Shown here: one piece after another, positions 54,143 through 63,911 of the stretch
Layout of the letters: each line of letters starts with the position of its first letter
How positions within the stretch are numbered: the stretch's first letter is position 1
Assembly (NCBI RefSeq): GCF_012928505.1
Contig: NZ_JABBJN010000009.1
Coordinates: forward strand, 87,246-151,245
DNA length: 64,000 nt
Direction: 5' to 3'
Source of the DNA: Achromobacter sp. Bel
Lineage (GTDB): Bacteria; Pseudomonadota; Gammaproteobacteria; Burkholderiales; Burkholderiaceae_B
The notes under the pieces: model-generated
The model's database searches: none
What the model was told of the DNA's origin: nothing
The model's input: only the letters and a program-made list of their open reading frames with translations
Translations under genes and position numbers: made by a program

Positions 54143-56875
54143 ATGGTGGGTACTCATAGAGTGAGCGCGGGTTGGATAACGTCGGCCGTAGTGGTGTTGT
54201 ATGCGGCCAATGTCGCACATCCTGCCCATGCGCAGTTGGTCTCCAGTTCCGGCGAGATAGTGCCTGGGGCGGTGCAATCGCCGAATTGGAATATCGGTGG
54301 CGATCTGATTGTTGGCGATTCCCTCAGCGGGACGTTGACCATCAGCGATGGCGGATCCGTCCTCAACGATTGGGCTTTCATTGGCAACCTCAATGGTGGC
54401 GTGGGCTCCCTGACGGTGTCAGGCCGTGACGGCCTTGGCACCCCGTCCACTTGGACCAGCCTGGCGCCGGTGTATATCGGCAACGAGTCTGGCAGTAATG
54501 GCGAACTCCGCATTCTGAACGGCGGCTTGGCGCGAGGCACATCGGGCAGCATTGGGGGGCAGAACGGCAGCGTCGGGAGCGTTGTCGTATCCGGGCCGGG
54601 ATCAACGTGGGAACTCGACAAGCTCTACACGTTCGAGATTGGCGGGAGCGGGAGCGGTACGCTGCACATCGACAACGGCGGCGCCGCCCATAGCGGCCAG
54701 GCGGTGATCGGCTACAGCCCGGGCAGCGTGGGCAGCGTGACGGTATCGGGGCCGACATCCGTCTGGGACCCATTCAACAACATCTACGTAGGTTTCGAGG
54801 GGCTTGGCGACCTGCGTGTCCTGGAAGGTGCGACCGTGAGCACCGTCGGATCGTCCGCGCCAGGCGCCGCCGCCACGGTCTACATCGGCAACCAAACGGG
54901 CGGCGTTGGCACGGTGACTGTATCGAGCACGACGGCCGATATCTCGACACTCACCGCTAGCGACCGTATCGAAATAGGCTCGGCAGGCACGGGAACATTG
55001 AACATCGCCAAGGGCGGATTGGCCGTTGCCACCCGCGATACCTGGCTGACCGTTGGCAGCACCGCTACCGGTACGCTGAACCTCATCGGCGATGCCACCG
55101 GCCGCGGTGTGCTGGAGACCGGCTCGGTGATCAAGGGCGCCGGCGATGCCACCTTCAACCTGGATGGCGGCGTCCTGCGCGCTCGGCGTGACGAGGCCAA
55201 TTTCCTGAATGGCTTCCTGACGCAGGCGATCGGAAGCGAGGGCGCCTCGTTCGATACCAACGGCTACGAGGTGGGCGTGATGACCGCGTTCTCGGGGACC
55301 TCCAGCCTCAACAAGCTGGGCGCCGGCAGGCTGACATTGTCCGGCAACAGCGCGGCCTTCACGGGAACCACCGATATCCAGGCCGGCACATTGCAGGTCG
55401 ATGGCGTCCTCGGCGGGCCGGTGAATGTTCTGGCGGGAGCACGGCTGACCGGCACGGGACGCGTCGGTCCGACGGTCAACCAGGGCACGATCGCGCCGGG
55501 ACCGCGCAGCGGGTTTGGTGTTCTGACGGTTGCCGGCGACTATAGGGCACAGGGCGGGAATCTGGAGATCCGCACCCAACTTGGCGGCGACGACTCGCCG
55601 ACCGACAAACTCGTCATCACGGGCGGCACCGTGGGCGCGACACCGGTTAATGTGAAGAACATGGGAGGCGCTGGCGGGTTGACCCAACGGGGCATCCAGA
55701 TCGTGCAGGTCAACGGGATCTCGGCGGGGCAGTTCAATTTGGCTAACGGCGACTATGTCATCGAGGGGCGTCCGGCCCTGGTGGCTGGCGCCTACGGCTA
55801 TGTCCTGCAACAGGACTCGGCAGACGGCGGCTGGTATTTGCGATCATCGCTGACCGATCCCGGCACATCGCCGACCGATCCAGGCACGCCACCAACCGGT
55901 GGCGTTTCGCCGGGCGCCGAACCGCCCTTGCTGTATCAGCCCGGTGTGCCGGTCTATGAAGCCTACGCCAACACCCTGCTTAACCTGAGCCGGCTGCCCA
56001 CCCTGCGCCAGCGGGTCGGCAATCGCCTCTATGATTCGGCGGATGTTGGCCGCAACGGCGTATGGAGCCGGATGGAGGGTACGACGAGCCGGCTCAAGCC
56101 TTCCACGTCCACCACGGGCGCACACCAGGACATCGACAGCTGGAAGGCGCAATTTGGTGTTGACCGTATCCTGGCCGGTCAAGAAGAAGGATCCCGTCTG
56201 GTGGGCGGCATCGCCTTTCAATACGGCAAGGCCGACACACACGTGTTTTCGGCATATGGCAACGGCACAATCGACACCACGGCCTATGGCCTGACACCGA
56301 CGCTCACCTGGTACGGCAAGAATGGTCTTTATATCGACACCCAGGCCCAGGCCACGTGGTTCGAGAGCGACCTGAATTCCCGGCTGGCCGGCAAGTTGAA
56401 GGGCGGCAGCCAAGCCAACAGTTACGGACTGGGTATCGAAGCGGGCAAGGCGTTCGGGGTGAACGAGCGACTGGCGCTGATCCCGCAGGCGCAGCTGACC
56501 TACGTATCGACCCGCTTCGACAGCTTCAATGACAGATTTGGCGCGCACGTAGAAAGCGACAATGGCGACAGCCTGCTGGCCCGCGTCGGTGTCGCGCTGG
56601 ACTACAAAAGCAATTGGCAAACGGGTGGCGTGAATCGGGAATCGAGCGTCTATGGCGTTGTCAACGTGAAACATGAGTTTCTGAACGGGACCCGTGTGCG
56701 CGTGGCAGACGTCCCCGCGGCCAGCCGCAAGGCGAGAACCTGGGGCAGCGTGGGAGCGGGGGCAAATTATGGTTGGGGCGATCGCTATGCGATTTATGGC
56801 CAGGTCGACGCCGATGCGGATTTCTCCGGCAGCTACATCGTCACCGCGACCGCAGGCTTCAGAATGACGTTTTAG
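54143..56875 (+). CDS. autotransporter (type Va secretion) with beta-helical passenger
   Basis: A 910-residue protein starting at ATG 54143, chosen for AGGAGG 6 nt upstream; an ATG at 54089 would add 18 residues. Signal peptide to about HAQ. The passenger (about 30-620) is a repetitive beta-helix of units with SLTVSG, GTLHIDNGG and GSVTVSGP, ending with autotransporter-strand repeats (LNKLGAGRLTLSGNSAAFTGTTDIQAGTLQV). After a Pro/Thr linker, the last 280 residues form the beta-barrel, ending in ...TAGFRMTF with the terminal Phe needed by BAM. Probably an adhesin or surface protein; no protease motif is seen. Confidence 0.9.
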   Translation: MVGTHRVSAGWITSAVVVLYAANVAHPAHAQLVSSSGEIVPGAVQSPNWNIGGDLIVGDSLSGTLTISDGGSVLNDWAFIGNLNGGVGSLTVSGRDGLGTPSTWTSLAPVYIGNESGSNGELRILNGGLARGTSGSIGGQNGSVGSVVVSGPGSTWELDKLYTFEIGGSGSGTLHIDNGGAAHSGQAVIGYSPGSVGSVTVSGPTSVWDPFNNIYVGFEGLGDLRVLEGATVSTVGSSAPGAAATVYIGNQTGGVGTVTVSSTTADISTLTASDRIEIGSAGTGTLNIAKGGLAVATRDTWLTVGSTATGTLNLIGDATGRGVLETGSVIKGAGDATFNLDGGVLRARRDEANFLNGFLTQAIGSEGASFDTNGYEVGVMTAFSGTSSLNKLGAGRLTLSGNSAAFTGTTDIQAGTLQVDGVLGGPVNVLAGARLTGTGRVGPTVNQGTIAPGPRSGFGVLTVAGDYRAQGGNLEIRTQLGGDDSPTDKLVITGGTVGATPVNVKNMGGAGGLTQRGIQIVQVNGISAGQFNLANGDYVIEGRPALVAGAYGYVLQQDSADGGWYLRSSLTDPGTSPTDPGTPPTGGVSPGAEPPLLYQPGVPVYEAYANTLLNLSRLPTLRQRVGNRLYDSADVGRNGVWSRMEGTTSRLKPSTSTTGAHQDIDSWKAQFGVDRILAGQEEGSRLVGGIAFQYGKADTHVFSAYGNGTIDTTAYGLTPTLTWYGKNGLYIDTQAQATWFESDLNSRLAGKLKGGSQANSYGLGIEAGKAFGVNERLALIPQAQLTYVSTRFDSFNDRFGAHVESDNGDSLLARVGVALDYKSNWQTGGVNRESSVYGVVNVKHEFLNGTRVRVADVPAASRKARTWGSVGAGANYGWGDRYAIYGQVDADADFSGSYIVTATAGFRMTF

Positions 56876-57042
56876 ATCCGCGCATATGGCAAACAGCGCC
56901 GGTACTTAGCGGCGCTGCGCGAATAAAATGTTACAGACTGCCAGTCCGCGAAAAAAGGCGGGGATCAGCGGCCGCGATATGGACAATCGTTGATGTGTGA
57001 ACTTTAATGGGCACGAGTCCGTGAGTTCTCCGGGAGGTTCCA

Positions 57043-57426
57043 ATGATTGACCATACGGGTATCGGCGTGGCCGATGTCGCGCGCTCCGCCGCGTTCTACG
57101 ATTCGGTCTTAGGCGCACTTGGCCTGCGCCGTGTCATGCAAATTCCTGTCGACAAGGGAACCGATGCCGTCGGTTATGGCGTCGACTATCCAATTTTCTG
57201 GATCGACAAGTTTCATCCGCATGGCGTGCATCAGCACACAGCGTTCGCGGCGAAGAACCGTGCGGAAGTTGATGCTTTCCACGCGGCCGCGATGACGGCG
57301 GGCGGAACCGATAATGGCGTGCCAGGGCTACGCGATACTGCAAAAGGTTATCCGGAGGGGTACTATGCCGCGTTTGTGTTTGATCTCGACGGCAACAATA
57401 TTGAGGCGGTCTTCCGAGGCGGCTGA
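57043..57426 (+). CDS. VOC (glyoxalase/bleomycin-resistance) family protein
   Basis: A 127-residue protein with one VOC domain: MIDHTGIGVADVARSAAFYDSVLGALG, a central HQHTAFAAKNRAEVDAFH with metal-site His residues, and DLDGNNIEAVF at the end. Possible roles include lactoylglutathione lyase-like and resistance proteins; not decidable. GGGAGG precedes the ATG. Confidence 0.9.
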   Translation: MIDHTGIGVADVARSAAFYDSVLGALGLRRVMQIPVDKGTDAVGYGVDYPIFWIDKFHPHGVHQHTAFAAKNRAEVDAFHAAAMTAGGTDNGVPGLRDTAKGYPEGYYAAFVFDLDGNNIEAVFRGG

Positions 57427-57475
57427 AACTGCACGATTAGTATCTGATGCTGCTGAAGCAGCGTTTTGAGGAATG

Positions 57476-57616
57476 ATGAATTTTTGGGTCCCTGTAGTTT
57501 TCGGTACGTTCAAGATCCTCGTGTTGGGCACGGGCATGTTTTTTGCCATTAAGTCTCATTACGACGGAGCAAAAAAGGAGAAGGAGGCGAAAGAGAAGGA
57601 GATGAACGCATCGTAA
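57476..57616 (+). CDS. small single-TM membrane protein
   Basis: 46 codons starting with the second of two adjacent ATGs, with GAGGA just upstream. One hydrophobic segment (VPVVFGTFKILVLGTG) is followed by a Lys/Glu-rich charged tail (AKKEKEAKEKE). It is about 50 bp after the VOC gene, perhaps cotranscribed. No family is recognised. Confidence 0.5.
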   Translation: MNFWVPVVFGTFKILVLGTGMFFAIKSHYDGAKKEKEAKEKEMNAS

Positions 57617-57708
57617 TGGACACCTCGTTGCCAGTGGCGACGTCCTGATTGAGGTATTCGATGCGGTGGGGTGAATCGTTGTGCCCTTGGCCGGATCGTT
57701 GTGGCCGT

Positions 57709-59364
57709 TTATGCAATATTGCAGTCTGATGCGTTATTTCCGAAAGAGTCGCAAGCCGGCCCGCTCTTGGTCGTGTGCTGCGCCCGCCGTGCCTGTTTGT
57801 CTGCATACATAAGCCGGTCGGCCTCTTTCAGGGCGGCTTGTAACGAACTGACGGCAGGATCCACGCTGACAATGCCAAAGCTTGCGCCTCGATAGTCGAA
57901 ACTACACTCGGCTGAGGTATAGGTACCGATCAGCGGCCGCGCCAGTCGGTTGCGCATTTCGTCGACGACCCCTTGCGGGTCGTGAGACCTGGGCGGAGCC
58001 ACGAGTCCAATCACAACGAACTCGTCGCCGCCCCATCGACCCAGCATATCGCTTGCACGTAGACCGGCCGACATGCGCCGGCCCACCTCGATCAAGAACC
58101 TGTCGCCGGCCTCATGCCCATAGGTGTCGTTGATCGGCTTGAACCCATCCAGATCGATAAACGCCACCAGAACCCATTGCTGCGTCCGCTTTGCCAGGGT
58201 GAACAACCGCTCCAACTCAGCCAACACCGCGCGTCGATTCGGCAGGCCGGTCAGCGCGTCATAGTTGGCGGCATACCGTTCGTCCTGTCGCCGCATCACG
58301 ATCTGGTTCGCCGCATGGCCTGATAGCAGAATCAAGACCAAGCCGAACACCGCGATCAACCCTGCCGTCCCCAAATGCTGTCTGCGCATGGGCGCCAGGG
58401 GCTCTAACGTAGCCAGCGTGATCAACTGATACTGTGTGCCCGACAACGGCTGGCGCCGCAGCAGATAGGGCTTGCCGTCGATGAGCCACTGGTCGGCAAG
58501 GTCTGAGCCGCCTGACGCGCGCACATCCATGAGCTCGCCTAGCTCTTCTTCGCCGTCCTGTGGAAGTACCGTGCCTGGCGGCAGCAGCGCCGCGACGTTG
58601 CGTAGCATGAACGTTGCTGACGATGCCGTGATCACGCGTCCCTGGCGGTTCACGATCAGCGCAATATGGCGTCCTGTCAAATAAAGCGCGACCTCTGGCG
58701 CGTCAAACTTCACCGTGACTGAGCCCAACGGCACGTCGTTCGGGTCTTCGATACGACTGGCCACGAAATAGGAGGGGGATTTGTTCAAACGAGCGATACC
58801 GAAATAATGGCCACTGCCGGTACGCAACGCGTCAACGAGGTAGGGCCGGCCGGAATAGATCATGCCGACGATGCTGTCGGGCTCGGCCCAATTGCTGGCC
58901 GACACTGTGTCATCCGACATGTTGTTCATGTAAATGCGGGCGTAACGCAGATCACTGGCGAGCGCGTTCATGAAGTCGCCGACTCTGCGCACCAACGGGT
59001 CGCGAGTGAATTGCGCAGCGCGCTCCTGCCGTGTCAGCGCGGCGGCGCCTGGGGCATCTGTGCGATAACGCATGGCCAGTTCAATCACCTGACCCTGTCG
59101 CGCCACCATATTGGCCACGCTCACCATCTCGGTGAACAAGCGGTCCATCACGCGCGCAGTCGTTTTAGCCTCGTATTCGGCGCTTGCCGCCCATCTGGCC
59201 AACTGCGCCGTCACGATCTTCTGCGAAATCCACCACCCAAGGCCGGCCACCAGCGCCACCCAGACGACGGCCAAGCCTATTGTCACCTGGCGTACGGTGG
59301 GCCGCGTCTGTTGTTCACGCCTGCCTTGCAGCAACACGTTGTTCTCCATGGCCTGGCCAATCAT
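57709..59364 (-). CDS. diguanylate cyclase (dCACHE-like sensor + GGDEF)
   Basis: A 551-residue inner-membrane protein. TM1 is at about 27-47, then a periplasmic sensor region of about 280 residues of dCACHE type, TM2 at about 334-355, then a GGDEF domain (about 370-530). The active site RWGGDEFVVI is intact, and the inhibitory I-site RASD lies five residues before it, so it should make c-di-GMP with feedback inhibition. There is no EAL domain. The start is uncertain (ATG 59364 or 59349). Confidence 0.92.
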   Translation of the reverse strand: MIGQAMENNVLLQGRREQQTRPTVRQVTIGLAVVWVALVAGLGWWISQKIVTAQLARWAASAEYEAKTTARVMDRLFTEMVSVANMVARQGQVIELAMRYRTDAPGAAALTRQERAAQFTRDPLVRRVGDFMNALASDLRYARIYMNNMSDDTVSASNWAEPDSIVGMIYSGRPYLVDALRTGSGHYFGIARLNKSPSYFVASRIEDPNDVPLGSVTVKFDAPEVALYLTGRHIALIVNRQGRVITASSATFMLRNVAALLPPGTVLPQDGEEELGELMDVRASGGSDLADQWLIDGKPYLLRRQPLSGTQYQLITLATLEPLAPMRRQHLGTAGLIAVFGLVLILLSGHAANQIVMRRQDERYAANYDALTGLPNRRAVLAELERLFTLAKRTQQWVLVAFIDLDGFKPINDTYGHEAGDRFLIEVGRRMSAGLRASDMLGRWGGDEFVVIGLVAPPRSHDPQGVVDEMRNRLARPLIGTYTSAECSFDYRGASFGIVSVDPAVSSLQAALKEADRLMYADKQARRAQHTTKSGPACDSFGNNASDCNIA

Positions 59365-59715
59365 CCAAAATAGCTTTCTTTAGTATTCGTAGCCTTCTTG
59401 CTTTGGCTGGAGTATGAGCGTCGACGGTGGGCCATATTCCCCCAAAGAAATACTCAAACCCGTTGGCTACCCGCATACCGACGCGTCGCCGGCTACAGGT
59501 GTTGGCGACTTCCCGCAGAAGCAATCAGCAACACAATATCGCGGAAGCTGATCTCCGATTTTTTAATTGACAATGCTTGACAGTGATATTCCGGCAATAT
59601 CTGTGGGTACATCGTAATCCACGCCGTATAGATTATTTTCGTCCAGATCGCGGCCAGCACCGCATAATAGGGGCATATCTGAACGATAGACTAAGAGTCT
59701 CGTTGCGTTGCGACT
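59365..59715. other. intergenic region between divergent genes
   Basis: About 350 bp, lower in GC than its surroundings, between the GGDEF gene and the acetyltransferase. No credible gene, repeat or clear promoter pair was found; it should contain the promoters of both divergent genes. Confidence 0.5.
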
Positions 59716-60159
59716 ATGCTTTCCCAAACGAACGTCCGGCTAGCCCGGAACGAAGACATCGCTTCGATCATTGAACTGGATCCGATTGCCAGGCAGGATC
59801 CGGGTAGAAGGACTTTTATCGCCAATGCGGTGGCCGCTGGCCAATGCTGGGCAGCGACCGAAGCGCAAGAGGCTTCGGCGCTAATCGGCTACGGGGTATT
59901 GAACAAATCCTTCTTCGAGCACGACTTCATCCCGTTGGTCATGGTCAAGGATTCGGCCCGGCGCCGTGGCGTCGCCACGGCAATCATGCGGGCGCTGGAG
60001 TTGCAATGCCAAGGCGGCAAACTGTTCACGTCGACGAATACGTCAAACTTCGCGATGCGCGGTTTGCTTGTACAGCTTGGTTTTATTGAAAGCGGCCAAA
60101 TTGAAAATCTGGATGACCAGGATCCCGAGCTCGTGTTCGTGAAGCGCCGAGCCTCCTGA
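59716..60159 (+). CDS. GNAT-family N-acetyltransferase
   Basis: A 147-residue protein with a GNAT fold: VRLARNEDIASIIELD at the start, the acetyl-CoA loop VKDSARRRGVATAIMRAL (R/Q-x2-G-x-A), and the C-terminal MRGLLVQLGFIESGQIENL. Substrate unknown. A terminator follows. Confidence 0.88.
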   Translation: MLSQTNVRLARNEDIASIIELDPIARQDPGRRTFIANAVAAGQCWAATEAQEASALIGYGVLNKSFFEHDFIPLVMVKDSARRRGVATAIMRALELQCQGGKLFTSTNTSNFAMRGLLVQLGFIESGQIENLDDQDPELVFVKRRAS

Positions 60160-60176
60160 TTGAGCGCTCAAAAAAG

Positions 60177-60213
60177 AATCCCGCTGAAACGCGACGTCTC
60201 AGCGGGATTTTTA
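60177..60213 (+). terminator. intrinsic terminator after the acetyltransferase
   Basis: An 11-bp stem AATCCCGCTGA/TCAGCGGGATT (60177-60187 with 60199-60209), an 11-nt loop, then TTTT. It may also serve the converging small gene at 60258. Confidence 0.88.
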
Positions 60214-60257
60214 CTTTGGCGCTGCCTAGGGCAATGCCAGCCATCAAAAAATAAGAA

Positions 60258-60524
60258 TCAAGTTCCAGCCAACATATACCGCGCCGAAACAGCCAGAATC
60301 CGCTGTACCGATTCATTCAGCATGCGGGCTTCACGGTGGGCTTTCACGGAGTAGACCGCGTCATAGCGGCGTCCACTGCGCGGGCCGGCAAGCAGTGCCG
60401 GGCGGCGGGTCAAAATGGGGGAGATCAAGCGTTGCATGTCGGAGCATTCCTGCGGGCACCGGGCCCAGTAGATGCCAGGCATCGTAAGCCGGCTTGTGGC
60501 CCGGGCCAACGAATTACCATTCAT
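60258..60524 (-). CDS. hypothetical small protein
   Basis: An 88-residue frame from ATG 60524. It is basic, with many Arg and Ala residues and several Met and Cys, and contains MQRLISPILTRRPALLAG and YDAVYSVKAHREARML. Codon use has the GC-rich third positions of neighbouring genes, which supports coding. No family is recognised and no good Shine-Dalgarno is seen. Confidence 0.5.
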   Translation of the reverse strand: MNGNSLARATSRLTMPGIYWARCPQECSDMQRLISPILTRRPALLAGPRSGRRYDAVYSVKAHREARMLNESVQRILAVSARYMLAGT

Positions 60525-60697
60525 ATGAATATCCAGGGCTGGCCCGGTCCAGACCGGGTTCCCCCCAAGCATCTCGTCCGCAAGTATGGCCGGCTTCTAT
60601 GACAGCCATATGCCAGTGCAAGGCAGAATTTCAAATCATTGAAGGTCAACGTCGAAGGCCGAGCCCAAGCCCAGCCCAAACCTCGGCCCCGACTCCC

Positions 60698-61330
60698 TCA
60701 CTCCCCCTTCAACCTCGAAGGCACATCCTCCATATCGCTGCACACCGCCAGCACCTCCGCCGGCTTCCTGCTCAACGACAGGTACACGTGCCCGATACTG
60801 CTATCAAAATACGCCGACTCCAGCTTCCCCAGCACCACGCTATCGCCATTCTCGAACTGGATCCGGACCTTTCCCGACAGCACCACGACAAACTCCTGGC
60901 CCGGGTGCCGGATGTAGTCCTCGAACTCCACCACCTTGCGCGAATCGATCAAGGCGACCATCGGCAGCATTTTTTTGCCGGGGTATTCACCCATCAACAG
61001 ACGGTAGTGGTAGTTCTCGGTGATGTAGTCGCGGGCGTCGCTGAGCTTGTTCTTGACGTAGGTGGGGGCGACGGCGGCTTGGGAAGCATCGCGCAGCATG
61101 AACAGGCGGGTCATGTCGATGTCCAGCGCGCGGGCCAGCGCGGCGAACTTTTCGTAGCTCAGGGCGATCTGGCCGAGTTCGGCTTTCGACAGCGTCGATA
61201 CCGCGATGCCGCTGGCCTGCGAGAGCGCCTGCAAGGTCATTTTTCTGGCTTTGCGCTCGGCGCGCAGGCGGGCGCCCATCTCTTCCTTGCCCACGATCTC
61301 GGGCGGGGACGTATTGCCGGGTAGGGCCAT
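60698..61330 (-). CDS. XRE-family regulator with C-terminal cupin domain
   Basis: About 210 residues. The HTH_3 domain (about 15-75: GARLRAERKARKMTLQALSQASGIAVSTLSKAELGQI) is followed by a cupin (about 115-200: HPGQEFVVVLSGKVRIQFENGDS...). The start may be 61345 or 61330; neither has a clear ribosome-binding site. XRE-cupin proteins commonly control transport or catabolism of amino acids and related compounds, consistent with the D-aminoacylase and peptide ABC genes downstream on the same strand. Confidence 0.87.
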   Translation of the reverse strand: MALPGNTSPPEIVGKEEMGARLRAERKARKMTLQALSQASGIAVSTLSKAELGQIALSYEKFAALARALDIDMTRLFMLRDASQAAVAPTYVKNKLSDARDYITENYHYRLLMGEYPGKKMLPMVALIDSRKVVEFEDYIRHPGQEFVVVLSGKVRIQFENGDSVVLGKLESAYFDSSIGHVYLSLSRKPAEVLAVCSDMEDVPSRLKGE

Positions 61331-61418
61331 GTAGCAGTCTGGCATCAAGGGGTTGGGGGCTGGGGCAGGGCCCGCAAGCCCTGCCGCGTCTACGCCGGAT
61401 TGTAAGGGGTGGGCGGGT

Positions 61419-62873
61419 TCAGGCGGTGGTCCGGTTCAGGACGCGGCCGGCGTGCTGGCCGGTGAAGGCCTGGTCTTCCCAGACGGGGGCGCCGTTAACG
61501 TAGACGGAGTGGATGCCGGCGGCGCGTTCGGTGGGGCGTTCGAAGGTGGCGGCGTCGGCGACGGTGGCGGGGTCGAAGACCACCAGGTCGGCGAAGTAGC
61601 CGGGCTGCACCTGGCCACGTTCGGCCAGGCCGAATTTGGCGGCGGTCAGGCCAGTCATCTTCCAGACGGCGGTTTCCAGGGGGAAGAGGCCCAGGTCGCG
61701 GGAGTAGTGGCCCAGCACGCGGGGGAAAGTGCCCCACAGGCGGGGGTGTGGGCGCTCGTCGTGGGGCAGGCCGTCCGAGCCGATCATGGTGGGGCCGAAT
61801 TTCAGAATGCGCTGCACATCGGGCTCGTCCATCATGAAGTAGATGGCGCCGGCGGGTTGCAGGTCGGGCACCACCTCGTACTTGGATTTGCCGCGTTCGG
61901 CGGCGACTTCCTCCAGGTCGCGTCCGCTCAGTTCCGGGAACGGCTTGCACCAGGTGATGATCGTGCGGCCGGCCAGAAGCACGCGGTCTTGCTTGAGCAT
62001 GGTGGAGCCGGCGACATAGGGGTAGGCGTCCAGGGAGACGTCTTGCTTGGCCATGGCGGCTTCGATCAGGGGCAGCGTTTCCCGGGAGCGGCCGAAGTTG
62101 GGCTGGCCCATGACCTTGTGGTGCGAGATCACCACGGGCACGTCCAGTTCGCGGCCGATGCGGAAGGTCTCTTCCAATGCCTCGACGATGTGTTCGCCCT
62201 CGTCGCGCATGTGGGTGGCGTAGATGCCGCCGTGGGTGTTCAGCGGCCGGCAGACTTCGATGATCTCTTCGGTGGTGGCGCGGGCGGCGGGCGGGTAGAA
62301 GGTGCCGGTCGAGATGCCGATGGCGCCGCTGGCCAGGGCGTCGTCGGCCAGCGTCTGCATGGCCTGCACTTCGTCGGGGGTGGCTTCGCGCTGCAGGTCG
62401 GGCATGACGGCGGCGCGCAGCGTGGAGTGGCCGACCATGCAGGCGGCGTTGACGGCGGCGGGCGTGGCGCGCAGGGCGTCCAGGTAGTCGGAGAAGCGCG
62501 CAAAGCGGTACGAACCGCCTTCGTCCAGCAGGTCCAGCGGGGCGGGCGGGCTGGCGTGGGCCAGCGGCGCCAGGCTGATGCCGCAATTGCCGGTGACCAC
62601 CGTGGTGACGCCCTGCGAGATCTTGGGCGTCATGTCGCGGTGCTTGAGCAGGTAGTTGTCGTCGTGCGTGTGCGAGTCGATGAAGCCGGGGGCGACGACT
62701 TTACCGCTGACGTCGATCCGGCGGCGCGCGGCGCTGGCGGACAGGTCGCCCACGGCGGCGATGCGGTCGCCGCGCACGCCGACGTCGGCGCGCTGGCCGG
62801 GGGTATTGGCGCCGTCGATGACGGTGCCGCCGGCAAGGATGTAGTCGAACGGGGTGGCGTCAGGCTGGGACAT
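61419..62873 (-). CDS. N-acyl-D-amino-acid deacylase (D-aminoacylase)
   Basis: A 484-residue amidohydrolase that removes acyl groups from N-acyl-D-amino acids. Metal motif SHTHDD with H68 and H70, and the family-specific C97 in GNCGIS (Cys96 in the Alcaligenes enzyme, from memory). ATHMRDEG and ISHHKVMG carry further His ligands, and the late IGSDGLPHD has the catalytic Asp. Length and motifs match Alcaligenaceae D-aminoacylases. It lies downstream of the ABC genes on the same strand. Confidence 0.94.
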   Translation of the reverse strand: MSQPDATPFDYILAGGTVIDGANTPGQRADVGVRGDRIAAVGDLSASAARRRIDVSGKVVAPGFIDSHTHDDNYLLKHRDMTPKISQGVTTVVTGNCGISLAPLAHASPPAPLDLLDEGGSYRFARFSDYLDALRATPAAVNAACMVGHSTLRAAVMPDLQREATPDEVQAMQTLADDALASGAIGISTGTFYPPAARATTEEIIEVCRPLNTHGGIYATHMRDEGEHIVEALEETFRIGRELDVPVVISHHKVMGQPNFGRSRETLPLIEAAMAKQDVSLDAYPYVAGSTMLKQDRVLLAGRTIITWCKPFPELSGRDLEEVAAERGKSKYEVVPDLQPAGAIYFMMDEPDVQRILKFGPTMIGSDGLPHDERPHPRLWGTFPRVLGHYSRDLGLFPLETAVWKMTGLTAAKFGLAERGQVQPGYFADLVVFDPATVADAATFERPTERAAGIHSVYVNGAPVWEDQAFTGQHAGRVLNRTTA

Positions 62874-62895
62874 GGGGATCTCCGGCTAATAGGGT

Positions 62896-63903
62896 TCAGG
62901 CAAAGTGGCAGGCGACTTGCTGTTCGGGGGCGATCTGGCGGGGCTGCGGGGTTTCTTCGGCGCAGCGCGGCTGCGCCAGCGGGCAGCGCGTGCGAAAGGC
63001 GCAGCCCGACGGGGGCGATAGCGGGCTGGGAATTTCGCCTTTCAGGACCTCGACGGGCGTGCGTTGGCCCTGGCGCGCAGACGGCACGGCGGCCAGCAGG
63101 GCGCGGGTGTAGGGGTGGGCGGGGCGATCGAAGATGGCGTCGCGGGTGCCGGTCTCCACGATCTTGCCCAGGTACATCACGGCCACGCGGTGGCTGATGT
63201 GGCGCACCACGCTCAGGTCGTGCGAGATGAACACGTAGGTCAGACCCAGGTCGCGCTGCAGGTCCATCAGCAGGTTGATGACCTGCGCCTGGACCGAGAC
63301 GTCCAGCGCCGACACCGGTTCGTCGCAGACGATCAGGCCTGGGTCCAGCGCCAGGGCGCGGGCGATGACGATGCGCTGGCGCTGACCGCCCGAGAATTCG
63401 TGGGGGTAGCGGTCGGCGGCGTCGGGGCGCAGGCTGACGCGGGCCAGCAACTGCGCCACGCGTTCGCGGATGGCGGCGCGGTCGTGGCCGAAGTTGCGCA
63501 GCGGCTCGCCGATGATGTCGCGCACGCGCATGCGCGGGTTCATGGACGAAAACGGATCCTGGAAGATGAACTGCATGCGCCGGCGCATGGCGCGCAACTG
63601 CCCGCTGTTCATCTTCGCCAGGTCTTCGCCTTCAAGCAGGATGCGGCCTTCGGTAGGGTCGGTCAGGCGGATCAGGCATTTGCCGGTGGTGGATTTGCCG
63701 CAGCCGGATTCGCCGACCAGGCTCAGGGTCTGGCCGCGCGGGACGGACAGGGATATGCCGTCCACGGCGCGCAGGACTTTCGCGCCGCGCCCGTTGTCCA
63801 CGGGAAAGTGTTTTTTCAGGCCGATGACTTCCAGCATGGGCACCGCGGCAGGCGCGCGGGGCGCGGACGTCGCGGACGAGAGGGGGGTGTCGTGCAGGTT
63901 CAT
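62896..63903 (-). CDS. oligopeptide/dipeptide ABC transporter ATP-binding protein (DppF/OppF-like)
   Basis: A 335-residue ATPase starting at ATG 63903. Walker A GESGCGKST, Q-loop FIFQDPFSSMNPR, signature FSGGQRQR and Walker B LIVCDEPVSALD are intact. The C-terminal Opp/Dpp extension has the Cys cluster CAFRTRCPLAQPRC of the oligopeptide-type ATPases. It starts 9 nt after the upstream ATPase stop, so it is the second ATPase of the pair. Next to the D-aminoacylase it probably serves acyl-D-amino-acid or peptide uptake. Confidence 0.94.
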   Translation of the reverse strand: MNLHDTPLSSATSAPRAPAAVPMLEVIGLKKHFPVDNGRGAKVLRAVDGISLSVPRGQTLSLVGESGCGKSTTGKCLIRLTDPTEGRILLEGEDLAKMNSGQLRAMRRRMQFIFQDPFSSMNPRMRVRDIIGEPLRNFGHDRAAIRERVAQLLARVSLRPDAADRYPHEFSGGQRQRIVIARALALDPGLIVCDEPVSALDVSVQAQVINLLMDLQRDLGLTYVFISHDLSVVRHISHRVAVMYLGKIVETGTRDAIFDRPAHPYTRALLAAVPSARQGQRTPVEVLKGEIPSPLSPPSGCAFRTRCPLAQPRCAEETPQPRQIAPEQQVACHFA

Positions 63904-63911
63904 GGCGGGCC

